From Parasitella parasitica (taxonomy: Eukaryota; Mucoromycota; Mucoromycetes; Mucorales; Mucoraceae), in contig MU619242.1 in assembly GCA_025201805.1 (NCBI GenBank), forward strand, positions 267,507 through 331,506: DNA of 64,000 nucleotides, written 5' to 3'. The first letter of the stretch is position 1, and the number at the start of each line of letters is the position of its first letter. The notes beneath the pieces were generated by a model. That model was given only the letters and a program-made list of their open reading frames with translations. It did not search any database and was not told the origin of the DNA. The translations under genes and the position numbers were made by a program. Positions 1 to 9,712 of this stretch are shown piece by piece.

Positions 1-225
1 CTTGGATCCAGTAACAGTATGCCTTGTGGGATCTTCTAACCCAAAATTTCGATCACAAAAAGCTAGAAATTCTTGTCGCATACCCTCATAAGTGTTTGCG
101 GTATTCTTGGGTCTATGATCTCGTCTTGCTTGATGGATTCGTTGTTGAGATGCTCTCATTCTTAAATCCATTTCAGCATTTCCGGAAGGATGGAATTGGG
201 GAATCGCGTTTTTGGGATCATACAT
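1..225 (-). CDS. Partial N-terminus of a Crypton/Ndc10-like tyrosine recombinase (runs off window)
   Basis: An open frame on the minus strand starts at ATG 223-225 and stays open to base 1 (75 codons), so the gene continues outside the window. The visible part has a short leader, a basic stretch (residues about 26-41, many R/Q/H), then the string PKNTANTYEGMRQEFLAFCD. That pattern, a basic helix followed by NTxxTYxxxxxEFxxFC, is what I associate with the N-terminal core-binding domain of fungal Crypton-type tyrosine recombinases and Ndc10-like proteins, which are abundant in Mucoromycota. The catalytic R-H-R-Y part is not in view, so the family call is inference from style. It could equally be a host gene derived from such an element. 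No stop or frameshift is seen in the visible part. Confidence 0.5.
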   Translation of the reverse strand, partial: MYDPKNAIPQFHPSGNAEMDLRMRASQQRIHQARRDHRPKNTANTYEGMRQEFLAFCDRNFGLEDPTRHTVTGSK

Positions 226-929
226 TTTTGCTTGTTACTGAGATAATTAAAATTTTAGGTACTATATATTTAAACTTGTATGTGTAATTCAGCAGTATTT
301 ATATTCGAAGATGGAACTTGAGTATGTTTTTAAGTCAAAACCGGCGTATTACAGTAAAAAAAATGTGCCAAGGATGTCTTACTCAAAGGTTTGTCTTATA
401 TCTAATAGCTTGAATGTGAAATGTATACTTTGAATCACAAAATGCCAAAAATTAAACAAACACTCACAACAAACACACTCAGGACAGTAAAGATGGATCA
501 TGGCCAATTAAATAGCCTTATTTGTAGGAGTTATTTATTGTCATCGGGACACTTTTAAGCAGGAGTCCTCGGGCATGTCCTCGGCTTAATGGGGTCAGAT
601 AAGTCTTATTTAAATAACCTTCTTTCCACAATTACTTATTTTTTTGGTCTTTCCACAATTACTTACCTTGATACCAACACAGCAAAAAGTATCTCTGTTC
701 CCGTAGTGCAAATAATGGGGCTCAATACACACGTCTTTAGCCAAATTAATTTTTTATTATCACCATTTTAATTTCTAAATGTGCCAACATGTACCAGCCT
801 TACTGTATTTTTGGATAATAGATGATTCTGTGGATAATAAATATCCCGAATAGTTATGGGGGGTACTGAAATAATTTATGCAAGAACATTATCATTTCAT
901 GATTTGACAGGTCTTTTTATTCAAAAGCT
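226..929. other. Gene-free stretch
   Basis: AT-rich sequence with no convincing coding frame, RNA gene or terminal repeat. A short direct repeat (tttccacaattactta) occurs twice around 625-665. Presumed upstream region of the recombinase-like frame plus intergenic DNA. Confidence 0.4.
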
Positions 930-1217
930 TCAAAAATATACATAATTTATTATTAAAGTTTTATTCAATTTTTTATAACAAACGTACACGGTATTCTCTG
1001 TATACTTCAAGATTTTTGCCGCTCTTTCATGGTCAAATGTAATTGGAATTATGGCTTCGTCAATATTATCAATCTTTACAAGACACAGTCTACCGGAGAT
1101 CATCTTATATAAAACTTTGTGAAAATGGCTACCTGTAGCTGTAGCTGAATAAACTTGTGCATGCAGATAATATGTGACATATTCATGGAGTCCATTTCCA
1201 AGCGATATTTTGAATCT
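930..1217 (-). CDS. Unassigned open frame, coding-like, no ATG start
   Basis: The minus strand is open for about 95 codons between a stop at 1218-1220 and a stop at 930-932. The only internal ATG would leave about 50 codons, so if it is real this is a 3' exon or a gene relic. The composition looks protein-like (for example KVLYKMISGRLCLVKIDNID), but I recognise no family. Plus-strand frames from about 1240 to 1535 also look coding-like and end just before the solo LTR at 1686. The region may therefore be a decayed gene or an old element cut by the insertion. Weakly supported. Confidence 0.2.
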   Translation of the reverse strand, partial: RFKISLGNGLHEYVTYYLHAQVYSATATGSHFHKVLYKMISGRLCLVKIDNIDEAIIPITFDHERAAKILKYTENTVYVCYKKLNKTLIINYVYF

Positions 1218-1685
1218 TCAAATCAAGAAAACTGCGCTCCTTGAGACTGGACCTGGTCAGACCTATAGCGTATCCAGTGCACTACAGGCGGACGAGGTGG
1301 TGGTGGGCTATATTAGTAGATAATTGGGATATGTTACATCCGCAAGAAGAATACAGTCTTTTACATTTAGAATGTTCACATCATTGGACAATCTTCAATC
1401 TTCAATTAAAGTACATTGCCATGATCTCCTGTCTATAATTATGGCAGATCAATTTGGCTGCTCTGCTCAGTCTGTACCGACTTTGGTACCTCTCCCTGGC
1501 GGCAACTCTACCATCGTCTATGTTTCTCTGTAAAGTTTGCTACTTTTCCTGTTACATGGTTCCAAGTAGTTGGCAGACTGATATTGCCATCTTTTTCAAG
1601 GCTTTCTTTTTTGAAAATGAACTAATAGTTTTGATGGTAAAAATTTCCGTGTTTTTGCAGGTTACAGTCTTTACAATGACGTGGA

Positions 1686-1898
1686 TGTTATGTCAAAAGT
1701 CTGTGATAAAATGAATCTGCCAAAGAATTACACTTTTACTCATAATACATCGAGAGATGTATTATATACACATTCATTGCACTAGGGTTCTACTGTCTAA
1801 CTGCATAATGTAAATCATGACTACCCATGATTTACTGTAAGACTCTAGGACTGATCTGAGATCCTGATGCGAGACCTTGCCATGTTTTTGATATAACA
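1686..1898 (+). repeat. Solo LTR (family B) with 5-bp target-site duplication
   Basis: A 213-bp sequence starts TGTTATGTC and ends GATATAACA, giving the TG...CA ends and 6-bp terminal inverted repeat (TGTTAT/ATAACA) expected of an LTR. It is flanked by a perfect direct repeat GTGGA (1681-1685 and 1899-1903), the signature of integrase-mediated insertion. Near-identical copies lie at 29606-29815 and, inverted and split, at 23709-23764 plus 29816-29975. No internal coding region is attached, so it is a solo LTR left by LTR-LTR recombination. It contains a small palindrome around 1746-1763 whose loop reads GAGA here but TCTC in the other copies. Confidence 0.88.
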
Positions 1899-1903
1899 GT
1901 GGA

Positions 1904-3155
1904 TTTACAACAGTGCAGATGGATTTGTTGCAGCTTTGTGAAATGTATCAAAATGAGTTTATATAGATTCATCAAAATTGGCTATACTATCTGCATCTTA
2001 TATATCTGTATGCTTTGCGAAAAATGATCAGCATCGTACCTAGAGGATACTATTTTTCTGTTTTCTCCTGTACTGCCATATATGAAAAGCAATGCTATCA
2101 GTATTGTTACATTATGAAGCCATAAAACAAAAAGCATTCCATTTTAATTGATATTCAAATGTTAAAAGAGGTTATTTTATAGTAAACAGCTTGGTAATTT
2201 TCATTTTAAAATACATAAACAAAAGCAGCAATACGTATGAATGCTATCAACCTCTTCTTAACACAACTTTAGCCAGAAAATTTAGATCAATTCTTGCCAA
2301 TTTTTTACCACTGTCAATAATGCCATATGTTTGAATAACAAACCGTATTAATAAAACCTTGTTCAAATATTACCAAATATAACATAGATAATAATAAATG
2401 TACTTGTTCGCAAATTTTATAACTTACATGTGTTTATATATTCTTTTGACACTTTTTGTTTTCAAACCATTCGACTTGAAGCTTTCCACTTCATTTAAAA
2501 AGCGAGAAAGATTGTTCGATGTTTTAGCCTAAATATAACTTTTTAGTATCAGGTAAGTATAAGCTGTTGCATTCATATACAAATACTTTATTTAGTTTTT
2601 TCAAGAGACAATCGATATTTTTGTCCTTGAATTTAGGCCTCTTGATTATGTATCTCTCCTTAATTTTGTTTGCTATGTCAACAGAGAACCAACGCAATTG
2701 TGATTCAAAAGAGGTCATCCGTAAGATCAATAATCATATTTTTAGACAAACTTCGAATAACTCTTGTTAGCAATATATTATTTTTCATTTAAAAAAAAAA
2801 ATGCTACGTAGTATTCGAAATATTTGTCTTTCTTGCTCTGTTTTTCTTTAAAAGGGATGAGATCGAAAAGGCTTTCGCCTAATGTCTTGTTAAGTCCAGG
2901 TATTTTTACTGCATCTTTTGCTGTTGTCTATTTCATTGGCTTTAATAACTTCAATTATAAAATACATAGTGATTATAAAGTATACCTACTTTTTGTCTTT
3001 TGGCGGAACGGGTATCAGTCGCAATCTAGTTTTGTAAGTATGAAAATAAACTCTTAAAAGTAAAATATTAAAAGGGAGCAGGTGTCGTAAGACAAGTGAC
3101 CTATATCCCGAGGTGGGGCATGTAATTATTGACAGATGTTGAGAGATGGTAAATG
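1904..3155. other. Gene-poor stretch with one unassigned minus-strand ORF
   Basis: AT-rich DNA. The only frame of note is minus strand 2524-2730 (68 codons, Lys/Tyr-rich, protein-like composition, ends in KLYLG). It has no recognised domain and no clear promoter or splice context. I see no RNA gene or element ends here. Confidence 0.3.
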
Positions 3156-4390
3156 TCAAAAGTTGATTATGGCACGTTCCACAATAAATTGGTTGTCAAG
3201 AACAACTGCATCAAAATGGTGTTTCCATTTAGCTCGCCCGACAGAGGTCAGAATACAGGTAAATGCTTCAAAAACTGAAACTTTCATATCAGAATCCAGG
3301 AGCCGGTACCCTTGAAGGTTCAGGAAAATTACATCCTGGTACACTTGATCTATAGTTAGAGGCCAAAAGGCACAAAGACTAAGGCAAAGTAGTGTTACCA
3401 AGCATCAGCATGAGAAGGACAAGTGAACAACATGTGCGCAGTAGTCTCACGCCCACCACAGAAGACACACATTTCATCGGGTAGCTTGAGAATAGGCCGC
3501 AAGTTTACTTTGGAGGAAGCTTTGTTGTGCATCAACCAGAACCAAAGCGTGCGCGCTGGGCTGTGCATCCTAGTGCGGAGAAAAGAAGATACCGTTAGAC
3601 GGGTAACATCCAAAGCAGGCCGGATAATTGGAGGGTGATCACGCATATACATCGTTCGAAGCTGGGAGTTGACCATGGACAAGACCATAATTCCTTGGTA
3701 GGCAAGCTTATGGCGAAGGTAAGGCAAGAAATCAACACCATTACCTGTTACTTGCAAGGAGGGGCCAGAAGGAGTGGACAAGTAGACATTGACATACGAG
3801 ATAAAGGACAAAGTACTAGCATTTATCACTCGAAGTATCTGTGACAACAGTTCCGGATTAGGACAGTTGCTACGAGCTTTGACGACTAGAGACTCAGATA
3901 ATCGACTTGGGACTAAGAAGACACTAGCAGGCTTTTGCCGGATCTGCCTATGTTGAATAATGCTAAGATCAGTTGCATCCTGTCTACATAATGCGACAAA
4001 AGAAAACTGTAGCAGAGTGTCGAGGGAGATTTGAAATTGATCCCACGAGTCTTCAATAAAGAAGGCATCTACAGAGCGCAAGAGAGGAAGGAGACAATGC
4101 AAGCCGGACAGAGGCGAACCCCATCGGTAGTTACGAGATAGCAGAGATAACTGCATGAAGGGGACCCCGTAAATTACCTGTATGAACGTAGAAAGGAGCT
4201 GCAGGAGGAAATCAGGTAATTTCTGATCACCTTGGTTTTCTAATAGCAGGGCCCTGACATATCGTTGTTGGAGAATGTGTTGTTGGACAGTAATGTCAAT
4301 TACTCCCAAACCACCAGCTGCTTTGGGCAAGTAGATGACTGATTTCCGCAACGGAGGGAAAATCCTATAGCATACGAACTGGTGCACCAT
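3156..4390 (-). mobile_element. 5'-truncated LINE (non-LTR retrotransposon) ORF2 3' end, with zf-RVT domain
   Basis: A 331-codon minus-strand frame (4390 to 3395) carries features of the C-terminal part of LINE ORF2 downstream of reverse transcriptase. Near its start is FPPLRKSVIYLPKAAGGLGV, the post-RT thumb region of such proteins. Near its end is a zf-RVT-type motif: W-F-L-M-H, then a Leu-Pro-D, C-x2-C (MCVFCGG) and ET-x2-H-x4-C (ETTAHMLFTC). The frame ends just after this motif, and related sequence (3401 to 3156) continues in another frame, so there is at least one frameshift near 3395. The reverse transcriptase and endonuclease domains are missing, so this is a dead 5'-truncated copy, the usual product of incomplete target-primed reverse transcription. 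No poly(A) tail or target duplication was identified. Confidence 0.8.
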
Positions 4391-4503
4391 GGAGGATACC
4401 TTCTTGACTCAGTCGCAATCTATAATGTGCAAAATGCAATTTAGAACAATTAAAAATTAAAGGTGTTATTCAAATATTACAGAGGTAGCCTCTTCCATAT
4501 ATC

Positions 4504-4587
4504 TCAGTTCTCAGCTTGCAAATTCCTTCGCTTCTCAGCAATTTGTTTCAGCTTTTCAACGAGGTTCGATGGTCCACTGTTAGACAT
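4504..4587 (-). CDS. Possible 27-codon sORF or orphan first exon
   Basis: The minus strand reads ATG at 4585-4587 to TGA at 4504-4506, encoding 27 residues beginning MSNSGPSNLVEKLKQIAEKR, Lys/Glu-rich and predicted helical. Composition and the AAAACAAG-ATG context look like a genuine start. It lies just upstream of the LINE fragment in the same orientation, so it may be the first exon of a gene whose remainder was displaced or decayed. The peptide is too short to assign a family. Confidence 0.25.
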   Translation of the reverse strand: MSNSGPSNLVEKLKQIAEKRRNLQAEN

Positions 4588-7540
4588 CTTGTTTTAGAGT
4601 GAAAAAAGTGAGAAAGAAGCAAAAAATGCGTTTACTTGATTACTTTATAAAATGAGAGTGATACGTAAGAATATTAAGTCGCCTGATAATTGGCTGGAGT
4701 ATCAAAAGAAATTAAGTAGAGTTTTTAAGATAAGAATAAGTTGTCCTTTCTTTATTATAAGTTTGAAGCCTTTATATATTTTCTTAAAATTAAGCTTAGC
4801 GTTGCTAGAGTATCTCTTCATGAAGGTTCCAGTAGAGTAAGAGACCCAATCAGAGGAAGTCATTCGGTTCTCAGATCTAGAGGAAATATTGGTCTCGCGA
4901 CAAAACTGTTATTTCTGATAAAAGCCGAGACGTGGAGTTCCATATTTAGAGAAAAAGAGTAATTGCTTTGTTTCATTCATAGTGAAGATACAAAAGGATT
5001 GTGCTATCTATATCATATCTTTAAGTTCAAGGTAGTCTTTAGAATGGGTTAAGGTTGTCTATTGACAAACATCTGTGATTCTGGGCGTAAGTGTGTCTAT
5101 TGATTTTGGATCAAAAACCTGCAATTAGATTCAGGAACGGAGAGTAAGGCTGGAAATTAGCCTTATTTATGTCCTTGGGATTTCATAAATTTCTATACAG
5201 ATAATTTATTATGAATGGGTGTGTTATCATGGTGGCACTTTCTTATACCTTTAGTTGATCTGGCGTTTTCTATAGTGTAGAAGGTCTTGTCAGACAAGTA
5301 CCAAGCTGGGTTCTCTATATCCAGTTGCACAGTAGAACTGCTAGTCAAACCTGCGCCATCTTTTCCAATGGCTCTCAAAAGCGTGTGTCTTTGTAAAGCC
5401 AGCGTAGATTTTAGGCGCCTAGTTTTTTTTTTTTTTTTTTTGGTCTACGCGAACTTCAGCGTGTTATTGTCAGAAAAAAGACAAAAACTGTAAGAAAACT
5501 ATAATTAGTGATCTCAAACACAAAAACAAGTAATTAAAAGTAATGATTTAGACTATAAGGCACCTTTTGATTACATATTTGCATAGTTTAAAGCAAGTTT
5601 TTGTACATTTTGAGTTGATATCAGATGAAGGTAACTTTTTTCGGAAATTTATTTTTCAAAATCGGAGCATGAGATCGTCAGGCCAGCTACAGACATGCAT
5701 GTACTATCATCAGAAAGCCAAAAAGTACATCATTCAAATAAATTAGTTTGCAATTGTTTCTCACTTGAATTGGGTAAGTAATGGTTTCTTAAAGCTAGTG
5801 CTTTCTTAAAAAAAAAACATCATTTTTCTTTGGTAGCGGAGATTTAATGCATCCAAAATAAGGAAGAAAAAATTCTTTCAAAAACTCCATTTGGATATTT
5901 CGAGAACAAAATTACTTCTTTGAGGCAAGATATCATCTTCTGATATTATGCATACCACGGTTGTCAGTTTATGATAATAGCTGTATTTTTGGGCGCTCTA
6001 CACGCTGCTATCATTGCATAATTCCCGCATGCTTATGGAAGAAATTCTGTCGAAAAAACCTCAAAAGCAGATTAAGAGAAAAAAGTCAACATTTTGCTTA
6101 ATCAGAGCGCATTTCCAGTCTTTCAGATCAAGGAACGGTCCTTTACGATCATTTTCCTCCAATATATGCTATAGTAAAAAGTTGCATTTTTGGGGTCAAA
6201 ATCGAGAATAATGCACATTTGATGATTTTGGATGTGTGGATACAAGGAAAAAATTGAAAAAATCCGGCATTTTGCATCGAAAAAAAAATCATGCTCAAAT
6301 TGCACCAAAATCATATATGATATAGTTTTTTCCCAATAGATACTATTTCTGGTGTTTACAGGGCACTTTTGATTATAAAGATCAGTCAAAAATGGCACAC
6401 GAAGCTAAATTTTTTGCTTTTAAGCTGTAAAAATATCTATCTGGAGATGATATAATGTCAAAATCAATTCTAGTACATGACACAGCTCTATAACGTAAGT
6501 ATTTTGATGCCACAAGTATACTTTTCTTCATAGCAATATGATAAAGCAGGAGTGGCTCATCGAGTTGGAAGCAGAAGAGGATAATTATTGAATACTTTGC
6601 TGCAATAACCCCTTGTTATTTATAAATAATTCATAAGTTGTTTTTTGCTAGTGATAGAGAAGCCCTTTTACCATTGTTAATATTGCTTAATAATAAAATA
6701 CTAATTTGACATCATGAAGAAATTACATTGAGTTAAACTACTTTTATTTCTTATACAATGAAGCTCCAAATTATTTTTTTATAATCACCATTTATTTTTC
6801 CAAATCAACCAATATTTCCCAACTTCACTGTACCCTCTTTTCAAGTACCCACTTTTTCTCAGTAGCCAATTGACGGTACTTTATAAAATCCCATGGTATG
6901 GAGAGGTGGGGCCACCTTACGACTGAACTCTGTCTTTCAGATGCACAAAAAAGAAAAATTTAAAAATGTATGAAAATTACCTTTGAGTGATCTAAAAAAA
7001 AACCGCACCTCAGCCTTAATGTCTTGTTGCATAATTATTAGTTGCGACTGTATGTTTATAGAGAAAGTAGCCATGACTTCATGATGGCAATTTAGTCTTC
7101 AAAATTAGAAAGTAATCAAGAGAAAAGAAATACAGTGGTATGCCGAGCAGTCTAATAAATATGCATCAAGAAGCATGATAAGCTTAATATGCTTCCTGGA
7201 TACAAAAAAAATCGAAGAATTGAGTCGATTACTCCCAATGTTGATGCAATGAATGTAGTGAAAAAATAATATGAGCAAATTAACCAAATCAAATGGTAGG
7301 ATATTATCAAGTCTATCTATTCAGTACATCATCAAATAGACATAACATCAAGCGTATTATTTCTATTTAAATATATTTGGAATGTATTTAGGTATCACCG
7401 TTGGTTTAAAGATGCAACTTGTAACATCAAGCATGTATAATGCACTGATTTGGCAGCAATATAAATCTACAAACAAATGGTCCGTTGTTACATAACAAAA
7501 CTTTTACGTAGAGACGAAACACTTGGCTATGTATGTCACT
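4588..7540. other. Long gene-poor AT-rich stretch
   Basis: About 3 kb with only short frames that lack domains, codon bias or splice context. Homopolymer runs occur, such as T18 near 5420. I found no terminal repeats, LTR-A/LTR-B copies, tRNA or rRNA. Possibly a graveyard of unrecognised old elements. Confidence 0.4.
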
Positions 7541-7610
7541 TTTTGTAGCTTTCTGTAGTTTCCTGTCGCTTCCTGTCGCTTCCTGTCGCTTCTTGTCGCT
7601 TTCTGACCCT
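7541..7610 (+). repeat. 10-bp tandem repeat (about 7 units) upstream of MSP1
   Basis: Seven consecutive 10-bp units, consensus TCCTGTCGCT, with three perfect copies at 7561-7590 and diverged units on both sides. The period is close to one DNA helical turn. It ends about 140 bp before the MSP1 start codon, so it sits in the promoter or 5' UTR. Function unknown. Confidence 0.8.
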
Positions 7611-7752
7611 GTCAAGACTTTGAATCATCAATTAAAGGAGTCACTACAACAATCCATCACTGTTCCCACACGTGAAAGATGTGTTGATATTTCACTGCCG
7701 CAAAACAGATTAGCAATTCCACAGCTTTTTTCCAGCTACACTTGTCTCCATT

Positions 7753-9198
7753 ATGTTCAAATCTTGGTTACAGCGCCCAGAAACCAAAAAGTATGCAGCC
7801 GATGGTAGGTTTGATTAGAAATTAACGTTTGAAACCATAACAGTAGAATTAACCTTTCCCTTTTTTTTTTTATTTTTGCTCTCTTCATTTGGTAGTTGCT
7901 GTTTTTGCTCTTTCACAAGTTGCCTTTTACTTTGCGTTCAAGTTTGTAGTCGGCTCTCTTGATCCTACCAAGGCTAAACGTCAAGAAGCGAAAGCCAAGA
8001 GCAACCGTGTTCTTGGAAAATTAGGAGTGAGTGAACACTTGTAATAATTATATTCACCATTACTAATTCTAAATATTCTACAGGCCAAAGATTTAAAATT
8101 AACAGAATATGAACAAATCATTGCAGCAGAGGTTATTCACTCTGATGAAATTAGTGTTAACTTTAAGCGTACGTACGATATAATTCATGGGTGTGTTGTG
8201 GGTGCTGAGTACCGTATGAAATCATAGAAATTGGTGGGTTGGATCACATCATTCAAGATCTCCGTGAAAGTGTCATTTACCCACTTTGTTATCCTGAATT
8301 ATTTACGTCTGCCTCAGGGCTCTTAGGCGCCCCAAGGGGTGTTTTATTATATGGCCCTCCTGGTTGTGGTAAGACCATGCTGGCCAAAGCTTTAGCCAAA
8401 GAGAGCGGCGCTACATTCATCAACATCCATGTATCAACTTTGACAGACAAATATTACGGGGAATCCAACAAACTCGTCTCTGCAGTCTTTACACTTGCCA
8501 GAAAATTACAGCCATCGATTGTGTTTATTGATGAGATCGATTCATTCTTGCGTGAACGGAGAAGCACAGATCATGAAACTACAGGTATGATGAAGGCCGA
8601 GTTCATGAGTTTGTGGGATGGTTTGACTACAGGTGAAGATGGCCGCATCGTTATTTTGGGAGCCACCAATCGTCCCAATGACATCGACTCAGCTATTCTT
8701 CGAAGAATGCCAAAGAGATTTTCGGTTAGACTGCCTAGTGAATCACAAAGAAAGAGTATCCTTCAACTTGTAAGTATTTCACGAAAGCGGGGTGCAATAG
8801 TAGTAGAATAACCGGTCAATTAGCTTTTGAAAAACATCGAATTGGCATCGGATTTCAACATGACAGAATTAGTACAGAGAACAGCAGGCTTATCTGGAAG
8901 CGATTTGAAAGAACTTTGTCGTAACGCAGCTATGATACCAATCCGTGAATTTGTTAGATCTGTTAGACCTGCCTCTACTAGTGAAGATGCTTCTCAAGAT
9001 TTGGTTGACTTGGACACTTCTGTAAGTTTTAAAGTCGACATGTGTACGGGAGAGGCCAGTTATTAACACGACAACTACATGTAGAAAATTAATACTCGCC
9101 CATTGACTGTTGCAGATTTTTATTCTTTCGAAGCAACAAACGAGAAATCCTACAGCTATATCTCTGACGAAACTCCTCAACAAGAAAATCTCGATTAA
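7753..9198 (+). CDS. MSP1: Msp1/ATAD1 AAA ATPase, mitochondrial outer-membrane extractase
   Basis: Six exons fit splice consensus and phase: 7753-7804, 7896-8026, 8084-8168, 8228-8769, 8824-9021, 9085-9198, giving 373 residues (yeast Msp1 is about 360). A hydrophobic segment at residues about 18-36 ([19 protein letters not shown]) is the N-terminal membrane anchor. The AAA domain follows, with FKQIGGLD, Walker A GPPGCGKT (K138), Walker B IVFIDEID (E192) and second region of homology [10 protein letters not shown]. Msp1 family proteins hydrolyse ATP as hexamers to pull mislocalised tail-anchored proteins out of the mitochondrial outer membrane and peroxisomes. The start is the only ATG that puts the anchor at the N-terminus. 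It converges with THP3. A 10-bp repeat lies just upstream. Confidence 0.95.
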
Positions 9199-9712
9199 TA
9201 TAGATTCACTAAAATAATAAAAAAAAAAACGAAATACAAAATTGTGTGTCGTGCCTTAACACACTCAATGAAATGTAAACTAGAATATATCCAATATCGT
9301 GGATCAATTAGGTGACAATGTAGTGCAGATCAATAAGGTGATAAGCGTCGACTATTGCTTTGCCCTACATGGTGCTTTATTATGCATAACCAAAAGTGAA
9401 ATTAATATAAATAAGCACAGATCTTGATCTGTCACTAGTGGTCAACATTCGTTATAAAGAAGTTTATTACTACGCCCCCAGCTTATAACTCTATTGCAAC
9501 TTGTCCAGTAATCGTATATTACATGCAACATTTGCAATCCGAAATGCAGCTTTTGCCATCGATATGGGGCATCTTTCCCCACAACCCCCCCCCCCCCTCA
9601 CTAGATGATTGTACTTCATCACATGTCAAAAGTTCCATTTTTTCAAAAACAATCATTTAATCCAGGTAGTAGACGCACTTGTATAGATGCTGTACAATAG
9701 AAACTGCTTTTT
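9199..9712. other. Intergenic region between convergent MSP1 and THP3
   Basis: Holds the 3' UTRs of both genes. An A-rich AATAA-like stretch follows the MSP1 stop, and a run of 13 C lies at about 9586-9598. No gene seen. Confidence 0.6.

Noticed and set aside
4562-4574. tRNA B-box-like GGTTCGATGG
   Set aside because: No A box or cloverleaf around it; it lies in the sORF.
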